64,000 nt of DNA from Larkinella punicea (GCF_003334855.1 NZ_QOWE01000029.1:43341-107340); one strand, 5' to 3'; shown: positions 34,674-43,777, counted from the first letter of the stretch. Notes: generated by a model not told the origin, from the sequence alone. Translations and numbers: made by a program.

Positions 34674-35453
34674 TCAGTTTTTCGAAAACCGCTCGCCAAA
34701 GTAGAAATTCAGGCCCACGGTCACAAAGCCCCATTTGTCGGGGCTGTTTTTCCCGTAATGGTTTCCCTCCGTAAATGCCGGGCCGGTGGTTTGCATCACC
34801 TGGTTGTTATCGTCCAGGGTGGCATCCAGTTTGTCGGTACGGACGAGATTGAGCCGGACATCCCCGAAAATACTCATCCGGCGCGACAGGGCCGTTGCGC
34901 CCCGCAGCCCCACCAGCCAGACCAGTTCGTGGGTGCGTTTAACACCAGCTTTTCCGCGCGCTTCAATTCCGTCGCGCGACCGGTGGCTGCCTGCGTTGTT
35001 GGTCACCCGCTGTACCGTTCCGGTGGTTAGATCAATGGCTTCTGCCCGGAAAAACACCAGACCGGCCCCGCCATAGGGTCGAAGTTCCACCAGCTTCTGC
35101 CCCTGTTTAAACCATTCCAGTATATCCACCGATACGGCACCAGCTACTTGAATAAACCGTGTTTTGGCACTGGAATGATAGTAGTCATCCTGCTGGGATT
35201 GCAACGTTCCCACATCGAAAGGCAATTCAACCGCTACGGTTTTTGTGATGGGAACCAGCAGCGAGGCCCCGGCGAACGGAGTTGATAGGGGGTCTTTCAG
35301 ATCGCCGTATAACTGATTGAATCCGGCCCGAACCGCGAAGCTCGCGGGTTGCGAAGCCGTCTTAGGCGGAGTTGATTTAGGCTGAGCGAAGGTCTGCAAC
35401 ATGCTCAGGCCGAGCAGAAACAGACTAAAACCGGGGCGTAGTTCTTTTTTCAT
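34674..35453 (-). CDS. Outer-membrane beta-barrel protein
   Basis: A 259-residue protein with a signal peptide (FSLFLLGLSMLQTFAQ), a short Pro/Thr-rich segment, and alternating amphipathic strands (FAVRAGFNQLYGDL, KTVAVELPFDVGTLQ, LVELRPYGGAGLVFF). It ends in VTVGLNFYFGERFSKN, with aromatic residues spaced as in the final strand recognised by the Bam machinery, though with three extra residues. The size suggests an 8-12-strand barrel like OmpA/OmpW-type porins. No ligand can be inferred. It is divergent from the methyltransferase, with starts 85 bases apart. Confidence 0.75.
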   Translation of the reverse strand: MKKELRPGFSLFLLGLSMLQTFAQPKSTPPKTASQPASFAVRAGFNQLYGDLKDPLSTPFAGASLLVPITKTVAVELPFDVGTLQSQQDDYYHSSAKTRFIQVAGAVSVDILEWFKQGQKLVELRPYGGAGLVFFRAEAIDLTTGTVQRVTNNAGSHRSRDGIEARGKAGVKRTHELVWLVGLRGATALSRRMSIFGDVRLNLVRTDKLDATLDDNNQVMQTTGPAFTEGNHYGKNSPDKWGFVTVGLNFYFGERFSKN

Positions 35454-35538
35454 CCGTCAACAGGTTTATGTGTTTCCCTTAGACGTGAAACCGGTAAAAA
35501 AGTCATCCCAATTGCTTTCTTTTGTAATTCGAACCGCA

Positions 35539-36201
35539 ATGGGTTCCTACGCTATGGCCACTTCCCCACCCGTTGACGCTGGATTTGATGGCATTGCTCC
35601 CTTTTACGATGCCCTTTCCCGGCTGGTTTTTGGTAATTCGCTTCGAAAAGCCCAAGCTCACTGGCTCGGATCGGTTCCTAAAAAAGCGAATATTCTTGTC
35701 CTGGGTGGTGGTTCGGGCTGGCTATTGTCGCGCATTCTGGCGGTTTGCGATCCCAAAACCGTCCTCTACATCGATGCTTCGCCAGTCATGATTTCTTTGG
35801 CAAAGAAGGAAGTGAATAACGACAGCCGGGTCGACTTCCGGGTTGGAACCGAAACCGCTATTCGGCCCGGCGACCGGGTTCAGGTACTCTTTACGCCGTT
35901 TGTGCTTGATCTGTTTACGGAGGAACGTCTGCAAACCCAGATCCTGCCCCGGCTGCTGACCTGTTTAGACAAGGATGGCTATTGGTTTTGCTGCGATTTC
36001 GTTAAACCGGTTTTCTGGTGGCAACGCCTGCTGCTCTGGGGCCAATACCGGTTCTTTCGCACGCTCAGCCGCATCGAAGCAAATCGATTGCCCAACTGGT
36101 TGATGCTGTTGAATTCACAACCTTCCCTGCACTCCGGCAAATCACAGCCTTATTTTGGAAGAATGATTCTCAGTGGTTACTGGCAGAAAACCGCTTGGTA
36201 A
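35539..36201 (+). CDS. Class I SAM-dependent methyltransferase
   Basis: A 220-residue methyltransferase. Motif I is ILVLGGGSGWLLSR, followed by VLYIDASPVMISLAKKE (ribose-binding acidic residue) and RVDFRVGTE. The N-terminal GIAPFYDALSRLVFGNSL is typical of UbiE/COQ5-like enzymes, so a quinone, lipid or small molecule substrate is plausible. The C-terminal segment has hydrophobic WWQRLLLWGQYRFF, which may touch membrane. ATG 35539 and 35554 are both possible starts; the longer upstream frame would overlap the divergent gene. Substrate unknown. Confidence 0.8.
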   Translation: MGSYAMATSPPVDAGFDGIAPFYDALSRLVFGNSLRKAQAHWLGSVPKKANILVLGGGSGWLLSRILAVCDPKTVLYIDASPVMISLAKKEVNNDSRVDFRVGTETAIRPGDRVQVLFTPFVLDLFTEERLQTQILPRLLTCLDKDGYWFCCDFVKPVFWWQRLLLWGQYRFFRTLSRIEANRLPNWLMLLNSQPSLHSGKSQPYFGRMILSGYWQKTAW

Positions 36202-36228
36202 GGCCGGTGCCATAATCGCATCACTTTT

Positions 36229-38862
36229 TTACAGAATTTCCACATAACCGTCCGTTCCATTCACCCGGATTCGTTGGCCGTCTTTGATCAACCGGGTCGC
36301 ATTTTCCACCCCGACCACTGCCGGCAAGCCATATTCCCGGGCAATCACGGCTCCGTGGGTCATCAGTCCGCCCACTTCGGTCACCAAGCCTTTGATGGAG
36401 ACAAACAAGGGTGTCCAGCTCGGGTCAGTAAAGGTCGTGACCAACACATCACCCGCTTCCAGATCCGCATCTTCCAGGTTGAGGACGACTCGTGCCCGCC
36501 CCTCGATCAGTCCGGAAGAAACCGCCAGCCCGGCCATCGCTTCGGTTGGAAGATTTTCCCGTCTGTACTGACCCGTGATGATTTCACCCTCGGACGTGAT
36601 TACCCGCGGGGGCGTTCGTTTTTCATTGATTTCGTGTTCTTCCTTTCGTTGGCGGATGATTTGGAGGTTCAGGGTCTGCGTGCGTACGGCTTCGCGAAAC
36701 TCTTCAAAAGTGAGGTAGTAGCCGTCTTCTTTTTCAGGAACGACCCCGGCTTGCACGAGTTTTTCCATTTCCTGGAGGAGAGCCTGTTTATACACGAAGT
36801 AGCGATTGACCATGCCGTATTTGGGATATTCACGATAACCGATGAAATTCCGGAGCAGGCCGATCATGCGTTTGGTTTCCCGGGCTTTTCGTCTCCCGTC
36901 CGGTAATGCCATCAATCTTTCCAATAAATCCTGTTCTTTTTCCATCGCTTCCTGTCGCCCCTGCTCAAATTTCTGCTTGCCGGCTCCGGGTTCAACGTTT
37001 TTGATGTTTCCGAGGAGGATGGGGACAAGTTGAGCCGGTTTTTCGCTCCAACGAGCCTTCGAAATATCGATTTCACCGACACAACGCATACCGTATCGGG
37101 TAAGGAAAGCCTCGATTGCCTTCCGGGATTCCTGCCCCCCTTCAAAATTCACCAGTTCATCCAAAAAGTGATCGTCTTTTACCCCTTGTAAAAACGCAAT
37201 GACTTCGGGATACGGACGAATCACATCGGCAACATCCAACAGGGCCAATCCCATTTCTGACGTAATATTGTGAGATACGGACTGGGTGAGCACATCTGCT
37301 GCGTTTTTCTCGCCCAGCCACTTCTCCATTTTTTTGTTGATCCAGGCCGTAGCGTAGAGGGCAATCTTGATCACCTCCAAACTTTGCGGACGAAACAACA
37401 TCTGTCTTAATTGCGGAATATCTTCCCGGATGAAATCGAATAAGGCGGTTCCTGATTTCGCCTGGATAGCTTGCTTCAACGCTGCAATGGAGGTTTGACT
37501 CTGTCGTATGAGAGCAGGAACGAGAGCCGGTTTGTTTTCGAATGACGCCAGATAACGCCACGAAAGGTTGTTGTTTATAAATCCCGTGGCCGGTATTTTC
37601 CCATTCGGTACCGGTTTGATAAAGTCTTTTCGCCCGGCAATGGTCAACAGAGCGTCTTTGATGAGCAGATCGCCTTGTCCAAAGGTTTCGATCAATTTTT
37701 TTCGGCTGTCCGGTGCAGCGAGATGCGGTGTGACGTCCACAAACAACCTTCCGCCCGCTTGATGCATGACGGCACGGGTTGTTAACTGGAAAAAGGAAAT
37801 GCCCAATGGTTTTAAGGCATCGGTCATCATTTGATTATGACCGACCGATACATAGACGCGCGGGTCGGGCCCGGCATTTCCGGGATTATTTGCTTCCGGA
37901 ATCGGAAACAGCGTGGTGATGGGCCTGCTTTGAACCACAAAGAATGTGTCATCGACTAACCCCCATTCGATGTCCTGAGGACAGCCGAAATGGGCTTCGA
38001 TTTTCCGGCCCACACGCTCAAGCTGTAAAATCTGCTCCTCGGTCAACGCCTGCCGGTTCTGACGGTTGGACTCAACCTCCGCTTCCTGCGTACCGCCCGA
38101 TTTTACGGCATAAACCGCCCGCTTCTTGGTGGAAACCTTTCTGGCAATCAACTGGCCCGCACGAACTTTATAATGGTCGGCATTGACCAGGCCGGAAACC
38201 AGGGACTCACCCAATCCGAAGCTGGCATCGATCGACACCACCTTCCGGTTGGAGGAAACCGGGTCAGCCGTAAACAGGATTCCGGCGACATTTGGAAAAA
38301 TCATTTTCTGAATCACCACCGATAAATAGACTTTTCGGTGGTCGAATCCATTTTGCAGCCGGTACGTAACAGCCCGGTCGGTATACAACGACGCCCAGCA
38401 GCGACTGATCGATTTCAGAATGGCTGCCTTGCCAACGGTATTCAGATAGCTATCGTGTTGCCCGGCAAACGAAGCCGTTGGCAGGTCTTCGGCCGTAGCG
38501 CTGGATCGAACGGCATACGCATGTTCTTCGCCAAGGTTTTGAAGCTGGCGGGCAATCTCCTTTTCGATCCCGTTCGGAATTGCGGTTTCTTCGATCACCT
38601 TCCGGATTTTTGCACTGATTTCGCTAATTCCTATCCGGTTATCTACTTTTAGCAGAGCCAACTGATCGAGCAGTTCCCTCAACGTTTCGCTATGGCCGAA
38701 ACTATCTTTATAGGCGTCCGTCGTCACACAAAAACCCTCAGGCACCTGCACGTCCTCTATCCGCGACAATTCTCCCAGACTGGCCCCTTTACCCCCAACC
38801 ACGGCAAGCATTTTTCGGTCAAAATCCTGAAAGTCAAGCAGGTATTTACTTGCATTTTTCAT
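36229..38862 (-). CDS. rph: Rifamycin-inactivating phosphotransferase-like enzyme
   Basis: An 877-residue three-domain enzyme. Residues about 1-315 are a PEP-synthase-like ATP-grasp domain (VVGGKGASLGELSR, VRSSATAEDLPTASFAGQHD). The middle about 330-750 corresponds to the rifampin-binding helical domain of Rph. The C-terminus is a swivelling His domain with phospho-histidine His836 in TEVGGLMTHGAVIAREYG. Length, domain order and the motifs TPPRVITSEGEI and FTDPSWTPLFVSIKG fit Rph of Listeria and Bacillus better than PpsA (about 790 residues). It would phosphorylate the rifamycin ansa bridge using ATP. It follows a MarR gene by 19 bases. Confidence 0.82.
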   Translation of the reverse strand: MKNASKYLLDFQDFDRKMLAVVGGKGASLGELSRIEDVQVPEGFCVTTDAYKDSFGHSETLRELLDQLALLKVDNRIGISEISAKIRKVIEETAIPNGIEKEIARQLQNLGEEHAYAVRSSATAEDLPTASFAGQHDSYLNTVGKAAILKSISRCWASLYTDRAVTYRLQNGFDHRKVYLSVVIQKMIFPNVAGILFTADPVSSNRKVVSIDASFGLGESLVSGLVNADHYKVRAGQLIARKVSTKKRAVYAVKSGGTQEAEVESNRQNRQALTEEQILQLERVGRKIEAHFGCPQDIEWGLVDDTFFVVQSRPITTLFPIPEANNPGNAGPDPRVYVSVGHNQMMTDALKPLGISFFQLTTRAVMHQAGGRLFVDVTPHLAAPDSRKKLIETFGQGDLLIKDALLTIAGRKDFIKPVPNGKIPATGFINNNLSWRYLASFENKPALVPALIRQSQTSIAALKQAIQAKSGTALFDFIREDIPQLRQMLFRPQSLEVIKIALYATAWINKKMEKWLGEKNAADVLTQSVSHNITSEMGLALLDVADVIRPYPEVIAFLQGVKDDHFLDELVNFEGGQESRKAIEAFLTRYGMRCVGEIDISKARWSEKPAQLVPILLGNIKNVEPGAGKQKFEQGRQEAMEKEQDLLERLMALPDGRRKARETKRMIGLLRNFIGYREYPKYGMVNRYFVYKQALLQEMEKLVQAGVVPEKEDGYYLTFEEFREAVRTQTLNLQIIRQRKEEHEINEKRTPPRVITSEGEIITGQYRRENLPTEAMAGLAVSSGLIEGRARVVLNLEDADLEAGDVLVTTFTDPSWTPLFVSIKGLVTEVGGLMTHGAVIAREYGLPAVVGVENATRLIKDGQRIRVNGTDGYVEIL

Positions 38863-38881
38863 CCCTTTCCTACTCTACAAT

Positions 38882-39340
38882 TTAGTTGGCATTAAGTTTT
38901 TGGGTCGTTGCCTTCATGATGTCGATGGCCTTTAAAAAGTAGGCTTCAATAATTTTGATTTCCTCGTTTGAAAAGGAAGCCAGCAATTTTTCCGACTCGC
39001 TTCGGAATTCGGCATAGAGCGGGACTAAAAGCGCCATGATGGTGGCAGTGTTCGGTACGAGAATGACCTTGCGCCGGTCGTCTTGGGCAAATTGTCTTTT
39101 AATGAGGTTTTTCTTTTCAAAGCGGTCGATCAAGCCGGTAACCGCGCCCGTCGTCAGGCCCGTTAACGTGGCCAGTTCTCCGGCTGTCATCTGCCCTTTT
39201 TCAATAAAAAATCCCAGGTATTTATGGTCCGTTCCCGACAGACCAGCCTTTCGGGCAACGGCTTCGTGCATCTGAATTGAGGTATAGGCATACAGTTGGC
39301 TCAGTTTTCGGATGGGTCGGATTGCGTCTTCTTCTTGCAT
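38882..39340 (-). CDS. MarR-family regulator upstream of rph
   Basis: A 152-residue winged-helix repressor. Helix-turn-helix and wing are seen in TAGELATLTGLTTGAVTGLI followed by DRFEKKNLIKRQFAQDDRRK, the latter being the MarR wing signature. N- and C-terminal helices form the dimer interface. It is 19 bases upstream of rph, so the two form an operon in which MarR probably represses itself and rph until a ligand, perhaps a rifamycin or other aromatic compound, is bound. A perfect 11-base inverted repeat just upstream is a candidate operator. Confidence 0.9.
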   Translation of the reverse strand: MQEEDAIRPIRKLSQLYAYTSIQMHEAVARKAGLSGTDHKYLGFFIEKGQMTAGELATLTGLTTGAVTGLIDRFEKKNLIKRQFAQDDRRKVILVPNTATIMALLVPLYAEFRSESEKLLASFSNEEIKIIEAYFLKAIDIMKATTQKLNAN

Positions 39341-39341
39341 A

Positions 39342-39384
39342 TTATCTTATTAACTAATTATCTTATTGGCAAAGATAATTAGTT
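39342..39384 (-). promoter_or_regulatory. Candidate MarR operator and promoter region
   Basis: AACTAATTATC at 39352-39362 is mirrored perfectly by GATAATTAGTT at 39374-39384. A direct repeat TTATCTTATT occurs at 39342 and 39358. The AT-rich palindrome lies 12-44 bases from the marR start, where autorepressing MarR proteins usually bind. Confidence 0.6.
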
Positions 39385-39430
39385 TCCTGCAAAGTTTCAA
39401 ACTCATTTGGGCAGGCTTGGCGCATGCGCA

Positions 39431-39465
39431 CAAAAAAAGCCAGCCCGTTTATCACAGGCTGGCTT
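39431..39465 (-). terminator. dnaK terminator
   Basis: Arms AAGCCAGCC (39437-39445) and GGCTGGCTT (39457-39465) are perfectly complementary and are followed on the minus strand by seven T residues. It lies 20 bases past the dnaK stop and is a canonical intrinsic terminator. Confidence 0.9.
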
Positions 39466-39485
39466 CCCAAATCTAGGTTTGTTTC

Positions 39486-41417
39486 TTATTTTACTTCTTC
39501 AAACGGCACATCCGAAACGTTGTCCTGGCCGGTTGGCTGACCAGTCTGTCCGTTGGGTTGGCCGCCGTTACCTGCGAAACCGTCGGTCGGGTTGGGGCCT
39601 TGCGCACCGCCCGTGGCGTTATAGAGTTCCTGCGAAGCGGCTGCCCAGGCAGCATTCAGTTTTTCCACACCCGCGTCGATTGCGGCTGCATCGCGGCTGC
39701 TGTGGGCTGAACGCAATTCGCTCAACGCACCTTCAATGGCGGTTTTGTTGCCTTCCGACAATTTATCGCCGTATTCTTTCAACTGCTTCTCGGTTTGGAA
39801 AATCAGCGAGTCTGCCTGGTTGATTTTCTCAATCACTTCCCGTTCTGCTTTGTCAGAAGCTTCATTGGCTTTGGCTTCTTCGCGCATCCGGTTGATTTCG
39901 TCATCGCTCAAACCGCTCGAGGCTTCAATCCGGATTTTCTGCTCTTTGCCGGTTCCTTTGTCGCGGGCGGTTACGTGCAGAATACCGTTGGCGTCGATGT
40001 CGAACGTCACTTCAATCTGCGGAATACCACGCGGGGCCGGTGGAATACCGTCGAGGTGGAATCGTCCGAGTGAGCGGTTTTGGCTCGCCAGGGGACGTTC
40101 GCCCTGCAAAATATGGATTTCAACGCTCGGCTGATTGTCGGAAGCCGTTGAGAACGTTTCTGATTTTTTGGTCGGAATGGTCGTATTGGCGTCGATCAGA
40201 CGGGTCAAAACACCACCCATCGTTTCAATCCCCAGCGACAGCGGAATCACATCCAGCAGAAGGACATCTTTCACTTCACCGGTCAATACACCACCCTGAA
40301 TGGCAGCACCAACGGCTACGGCTTCATCGGGGTTCACGCTCTTCGACGGTTTCCGTCCGAACAGTTTCTCCACTTCGTCCTGCACTTTCGGAATCCGGGT
40401 TGACCCACCGACCAGAATGACCTCGTCGATCTGGCTAGCCGAATACCCGGAGTTTTTCAACGCCCGGCGGCAGGGTTCCAGACTCCGCTGAATCAGCGAA
40501 TCGGCCAGTTGCTCGAATTTCGCACGGCTCAACGTCCGCACCAGGTGTTTGGGAATACCGTTTACCGGCATAATGTACGGCAGGTTGATTTCCGTCGAGC
40601 TAGAGCTGGACAGTTCTACCTTCGCTTTTTCAGCCGCTTCTTTCAACCGTTGCAACGCCATCGGATCCTGCCGCAAGTCGATGTTTTCGTCGTTTTTGAA
40701 CTCCTGTGCCAGCCAGTCGATAATTACCTGATCGAAGTCATCACCACCGAGGTGCGTATCACCGTCGGTCGATTTTACTTCAAACACGCCATCGCCCAGT
40801 TCCAGGATGGAAATATCGAATGTACCACCACCGAGGTCAAACACGGCAATTTTCATGTCCTGCTGCTTCTTGTCCAGGCCGTAGGCCAGAGCAGCCGCTG
40901 TCGGTTCGTTGATGATCCGCTTGACATCCAGACCGGCAATTTGACCGGCTTCTTTGGTTGCCTGACGTTCGGCATCGTTGAAGTAGGCCGGTACGGTAAT
41001 AACGGCTTCCGTAACGGTTTGGCCCAGATAGTCTTCGGCGGTCTGCTTCATTTTTTGCAGAATCAGGGCCGAAATTTCCTGTGGTGTATATTGACGATCG
41101 CCAATCCGGACGCGGGGCGTGTCATTCGGACCCCGTTCGACCGTGTAAGCGACGGTTTTGATTTCGTTCTGAACTTCATTGAAACGTTTCCCCATGAACC
41201 GTTTGATCGATGAAATCGTGTTCTTGGGGTTTGTGATGGCCTGGCGTTTGGCCGGATCACCGACCTTGCGTTCGCCGTTGCCATTGTCCATAAAGGCCAC
41301 CACCGATGGAGTGGTCCGACGGCCTTCGCTGTTGGCAATGACCACCGGCTCGTTGCCTTCCATGACAGACACGCACGAGTTGGTTGTTCCTAAGTCAATT
41401 CCTATAATCTTTCCCAT
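39486..41417 (-). CDS. dnaK: Chaperone DnaK (Hsp70)
   Basis: A 643-residue Hsp70 chaperone. The ATPase domain opens with [19 protein letters not shown] and has [17 protein letters not shown] and [14 protein letters not shown]. The substrate-binding beta domain has [15 protein letters not shown], and the lid is followed by a Gly/Gln-rich tail ending in the conserved DVPFEEVK. It folds and refolds proteins in an ATP cycle with DnaJ and GrpE. Neither cochaperone gene is adjacent. It has its own terminator downstream, and is monocistronic as far as can be seen. No CIRCE element was recognised upstream. Confidence 0.98.
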   Translation of the reverse strand: MGKIIGIDLGTTNSCVSVMEGNEPVVIANSEGRRTTPSVVAFMDNGNGERKVGDPAKRQAITNPKNTISSIKRFMGKRFNEVQNEIKTVAYTVERGPNDTPRVRIGDRQYTPQEISALILQKMKQTAEDYLGQTVTEAVITVPAYFNDAERQATKEAGQIAGLDVKRIINEPTAAALAYGLDKKQQDMKIAVFDLGGGTFDISILELGDGVFEVKSTDGDTHLGGDDFDQVIIDWLAQEFKNDENIDLRQDPMALQRLKEAAEKAKVELSSSSSTEINLPYIMPVNGIPKHLVRTLSRAKFEQLADSLIQRSLEPCRRALKNSGYSASQIDEVILVGGSTRIPKVQDEVEKLFGRKPSKSVNPDEAVAVGAAIQGGVLTGEVKDVLLLDVIPLSLGIETMGGVLTRLIDANTTIPTKKSETFSTASDNQPSVEIHILQGERPLASQNRSLGRFHLDGIPPAPRGIPQIEVTFDIDANGILHVTARDKGTGKEQKIRIEASSGLSDDEINRMREEAKANEASDKAEREVIEKINQADSLIFQTEKQLKEYGDKLSEGNKTAIEGALSELRSAHSSRDAAAIDAGVEKLNAAWAAASQELYNATGGAQGPNPTDGFAGNGGQPNGQTGQPTGQDNVSDVPFEEVK

Positions 41418-41635
41418 GATACTTTTACGAATGTCTTGCTTTTAGTCTTTTGACAAACTACAAATGCCTAATGAACAAGACCTATGCCAGCTCATTCAAT
41501 TGCCCCAAAACGTGACAGATTGACAGCTAAAGCTGACTGAATGGCTTTACTGAATGAAATTCTCCGGCGTTTTCTGACAGGATGTAAACTGGTAGTGAGT
41601 CCGCCAGTGTACGTACTGGCAGGATCATTGGTAAA

Positions 41636-41697
41636 TCCCCCAACTCCCTGAAAGTGGCTTTTCACTACCTGTTTTTTGCTCCTTTCAGGGGTTGGGG
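41636..41697. repeat. Inverted repeat downstream of the DUF937 gene
   Basis: Arms at about 41637-41653 and 41682-41697 pair with one bulge; the inner sequence AGTGGCTTTTCACT can form a second small hairpin. It lies nine bases past the DUF937 stop, so it may act as that gene's terminator. The 288-base gap 41418-41705 otherwise holds a near-palindrome GCCAGTGTACGTACTGGC at about 41603-41620 and no gene. Confidence 0.65.
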
Positions 41698-41705
41698 TAT
41701 TCCCA

Positions 41706-42284
41706 TTATTTACCAAACAAACCGCCCAGCAAACCACCCAGTCCGCCACTGTTCGACTGGTTTTGCTGGGTGTTATTACCTCCACCCATAAAACCGCCCG
41801 CAACGCGCATCAAATCGCTCATATCCAGTTTGCCATCGGCCATGGCCGAGCTGGCCGCTCCCATCCAATCGACGCCCTGATTGCCGGTTGCCGCTCCCAG
41901 AATCTGATTCCCATCGACACTCGAATCATTCGGGTCCCGGGATTTATTCATCAGTTTGCTCAACACCATCGGCACCACCATCGTCGCAATCGACATCGCC
42001 ATCTGGGGGGAAATCCCCAGTTTTTGCATCAGGTTTTGCTGCACATTCTGCTCCACGCCCTGAGTAACCGGGCTTTGCTGCACATTGGCCCCATTGCCCT
42101 GACCGGTTACCATGCTCAGCAGGTCACTCAGATTACCGCCCTGGGCCTGTTGCTGTAGGCCGCCGAGAATACCGCTCGAAATGGCCTGCATGGCATCTTC
42201 ATTCTGATGATTCGGTATGGCGGGATTGTTGATGACCGCATCGCCCGACTGCTGGCGAATGAGGTTCATAAGGGTTTCCATCAT
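41706..42284 (-). CDS. DUF937 protein
   Basis: A 192-residue protein of low complexity. The N-terminal helix METLMNLIRQQSGDAVINNP and the repeated Gly/Gln-rich helices (QAISSGILGGLQQQAQGGNL, MAMSIATMVVPMVLSKLM) match the DUF937 pattern. The C-terminus is a Gly-rich SGGLGGLLGGLFGK tail. No catalytic site is evident and no signal peptide is present. The family is widespread but uncharacterised to my knowledge. The start could be the second Met, one codon later. It is followed by an inverted repeat that may end transcription. Confidence 0.8.
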   Translation of the reverse strand: MMETLMNLIRQQSGDAVINNPAIPNHQNEDAMQAISSGILGGLQQQAQGGNLSDLLSMVTGQGNGANVQQSPVTQGVEQNVQQNLMQKLGISPQMAMSIATMVVPMVLSKLMNKSRDPNDSSVDGNQILGAATGNQGVDWMGAASSAMADGKLDMSDLMRVAGGFMGGGNNTQQNQSNSGGLGGLLGGLFGK

Positions 42285-42415
42285 GATCGTACGTGTTTTG
42301 AGTGGTTAAAAAATACTATGAAGCACCGGACTGAGCAGGTTATACTGTTTCTTTGTAATAACTTCCCGGTACGGAATCAGTTTAATTGAGACGCAATTAT
42401 TTACGGATTGTAACA

Positions 42416-42832
42416 ATGCCGCCCCAAGAATCTACCCCCGAATTTTCCCTGTCTGATTTGCTGACCGACCTGTTTTATCCCGGCGAATCCGACGAACCCG
42501 TTGACTATGTGGCGTATACCGTTACTTTTGAACCGCCGTTGACTGTCAGCCAGGTAAAGGATTTGTTACTGATTACGCCGGAAATTTACGTTGAGGAGAT
42601 CCCGGAAGACGGTTTTTGGGAACCGGTTGTTACCGATCAGGCGTGGTATGACGAGGACGAAAAGAAAAGAACTGCCCGGTTTATCGAACTGCAAAAAACC
42701 GTTCAGGCTGTCCTGAGCGATCGTCAGGTGTTCCGGGTTGGCGAAAACGAAGTGGGTTTGTATTTACTCGGACGCAAAGCGGACGGGTGCTGGGCCGGAT
42801 TGAAGACGCTGGTAGTAGATACCGCTTTCTAA
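42416..42832 (+). CDS. Nuclease A inhibitor (NuiA)-like protein
   Basis: A 138-residue acidic protein. The C-terminal half, WYDEDEKKRTARFIELQK then RQVFRVGENEVGLYLLGRK and WAGLKTLVVDT, closely follows the pattern of NuiA, the Anabaena inhibitor of the sugar-nonspecific nuclease NucA. NuiA-type proteins also resemble small signalling folds, so inhibition of a nuclease is likely only if a partner exists; none is visible nearby. ATG 42416 is chosen over 42386 because the family length is about 135 residues. It converges on rplT, sharing a terminator. Confidence 0.75.
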   Translation: MPPQESTPEFSLSDLLTDLFYPGESDEPVDYVAYTVTFEPPLTVSQVKDLLLITPEIYVEEIPEDGFWEPVVTDQAWYDEDEKKRTARFIELQKTVQAVLSDRQVFRVGENEVGLYLLGRKADGCWAGLKTLVVDTAF

Positions 42833-42863
42833 AAAAAGCAGGCAGCCCTCACCGGCTGCCTGC
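42831..42863 (-). terminator. rplT operon terminator
   Basis: GCAGGCAGCC (42838-42847) pairs perfectly with GGCTGCCTGC (42854-42863), with a six-base loop and seven T residues on the minus strand. It ends the thrS-infC-rpmI-rplT unit and may also act on the convergent NuiA-like gene. Confidence 0.9.
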
Positions 42864-42870
42864 TGACTAT

Positions 42871-43215
42871 TTATTTCACAGTTTCAACAACGGCTTTGAA
42901 AGCCTCGGGGTGGTTCATGGCCAGATCAGCCAGTACCTTTCTGTTTAATTCAATACCGGCTGAGTGAATTTTTCCCATCAGGGCCGAGTAGGAAACACCG
43001 TGCAGACGCGCGCCGGCGTTGATCCGCTGAATCCAGAGAGCGCGGAAATCGCGTTTCTTCTGGCGACGGTCGCGGAATGCATAAACGAGGCCTTTTTCAA
43101 CCGCGTTTTTCGCTACCGTCCAAACATTTTTACGACGACCAAAGTACCCTTTGGCCAATTTCATTACTTTCTTGCGACGCGCCCTGGAGGCTACGTGGTT
43201 CACTGAACGTGGCAT
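42871..43215 (-). CDS. rplT: 50S ribosomal protein L20
   Basis: A 114-residue, strongly basic ribosomal protein beginning [20 protein letters not shown]. The conserved [20 protein letters not shown] and [16 protein letters not shown] segments identify L20, which binds 23S rRNA early in large-subunit assembly. ATG 43215 gives the canonical N-terminus; an in-frame upstream extension is not conserved. It is the last gene of the thrS-infC-rpmI-rplT cluster, the same order as in E. coli, with a terminator 8 bases downstream. In other bacteria L20 represses this operon; whether it does so here is unknown. Confidence 0.97.
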   Translation of the reverse strand: MPRSVNHVASRARRKKVMKLAKGYFGRRKNVWTVAKNAVEKGLVYAFRDRRQKKRDFRALWIQRINAGARLHGVSYSALMGKIHSAGIELNRKVLADLAMNHPEAFKAVVETVK

Positions 43216-43275
43216 TTTTGATTTTTTTTGTTTTTGACAACAGGCGACAAAAATCAATTAAAAATTAAGAAAGAA

Positions 43276-43340
43276 AAGTTAAAAATAGGCCTGAACACCG
43301 CAGTATTCGAAAACCGGTTTTCACTTTTAATTTTTAACTT
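43276..43340. repeat. Inverted repeat between rpmI and rplT
   Basis: AAGTTAAAAAT (43276-43286) pairs with ATTTTTAACTT (43330-43340). Inside lies the perfect 14-base palindrome GAAAACCGGTTTTC at 43309-43322. This sits in the 206-base spacer between the L35 and L20 genes. Confidence 0.75.
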
Positions 43341-43421
43341 TTAACCTTTAACTGCACTTGAAAGGCCTGAGATCGGGTTGAACATGAAACCGCGCGGAGA
43401 ATCCGCGAAAGTGGGCGTTGC

Positions 43422-43619
43422 TTACGCCAGGTTGAGCATAACCTTGATCCGACGCTCATCTCCTTTGAAAACCAGCGCATCGTGAACCAGGTTCCGCTTG
43501 CGTTTGGTCGACTTTTTCGTCAGGATATGGCTGTGGAAGGCATGCTTCCGTTTGATTTTGCCGGTACCAGTCAGCTTGAAACGCTTCTTGGCGCCCGAAT
43601 TGGTTTTAACTTTTGGCAT
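43422..43619 (-). CDS. rpmI: 50S ribosomal protein L35
   Basis: A 65-residue basic protein starting [20 protein letters not shown] and containing [20 protein letters not shown], which is diagnostic of L35. ATG 43619 gives the canonical N-terminus and length; the longer open frame upstream reads through the palindromic spacer and is not coding. It lies between infC and rplT in the conserved translation operon. The 158-base spacer to infC is dominated by a 40-base perfect hairpin, which is unusual inside this operon. Confidence 0.97.
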   Translation of the reverse strand: MPKVKTNSGAKKRFKLTGTGKIKRKHAFHSHILTKKSTKRKRNLVHDALVFKGDERRIKVMLNLA

Positions 43620-43681
43620 TGCTTTAAACAGAAATGTTGCTGATTGTGAAACAGGCCGCAAAGATAGAAAAAAAAAGGGAG

Positions 43682-43774
43682 AAAAGGAACAAGGGAGGAC
43701 GGGAAGAATGGCAGGAAAGGATGGCTGTATTCGCTCCTTTCCTGCCATTCTTCCCGTCCTCCCTTGTTCCTTTT
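43682..43774. repeat. 40-base perfect hairpin between infC and rpmI
   Basis: Arms 43682-43721 and 43735-43774 are perfect reverse complements over 40 bases with a 13-base loop. Each arm is strand-biased, one nearly all purine outside the centre (AAGGAACAAGGGAGGACGGG). The right arm ends three bases before the infC stop codon at 43778. Confidence 0.97.
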
Positions 43775-43777
43775 TCT

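Noticed and set aside
36229..38862. Phosphoenolpyruvate synthase (ppsA)
   Set aside because: The length, middle domain and C-terminal motifs fit rifamycin phosphotransferases better, and the MarR neighbour agrees; a PpsA role is not excluded without a phylogeny.
41492..41803. 103-codon frame on the minus strand downstream of the DUF937 gene
   Set aside because: It overlaps the DUF937 gene in another frame, runs through an inverted repeat and has no domain pattern.
43620..43748. In-frame N-terminal extension of rpmI
   Set aside because: The extension translates one arm of the 40-base hairpin; the canonical L35 start is at 43619.
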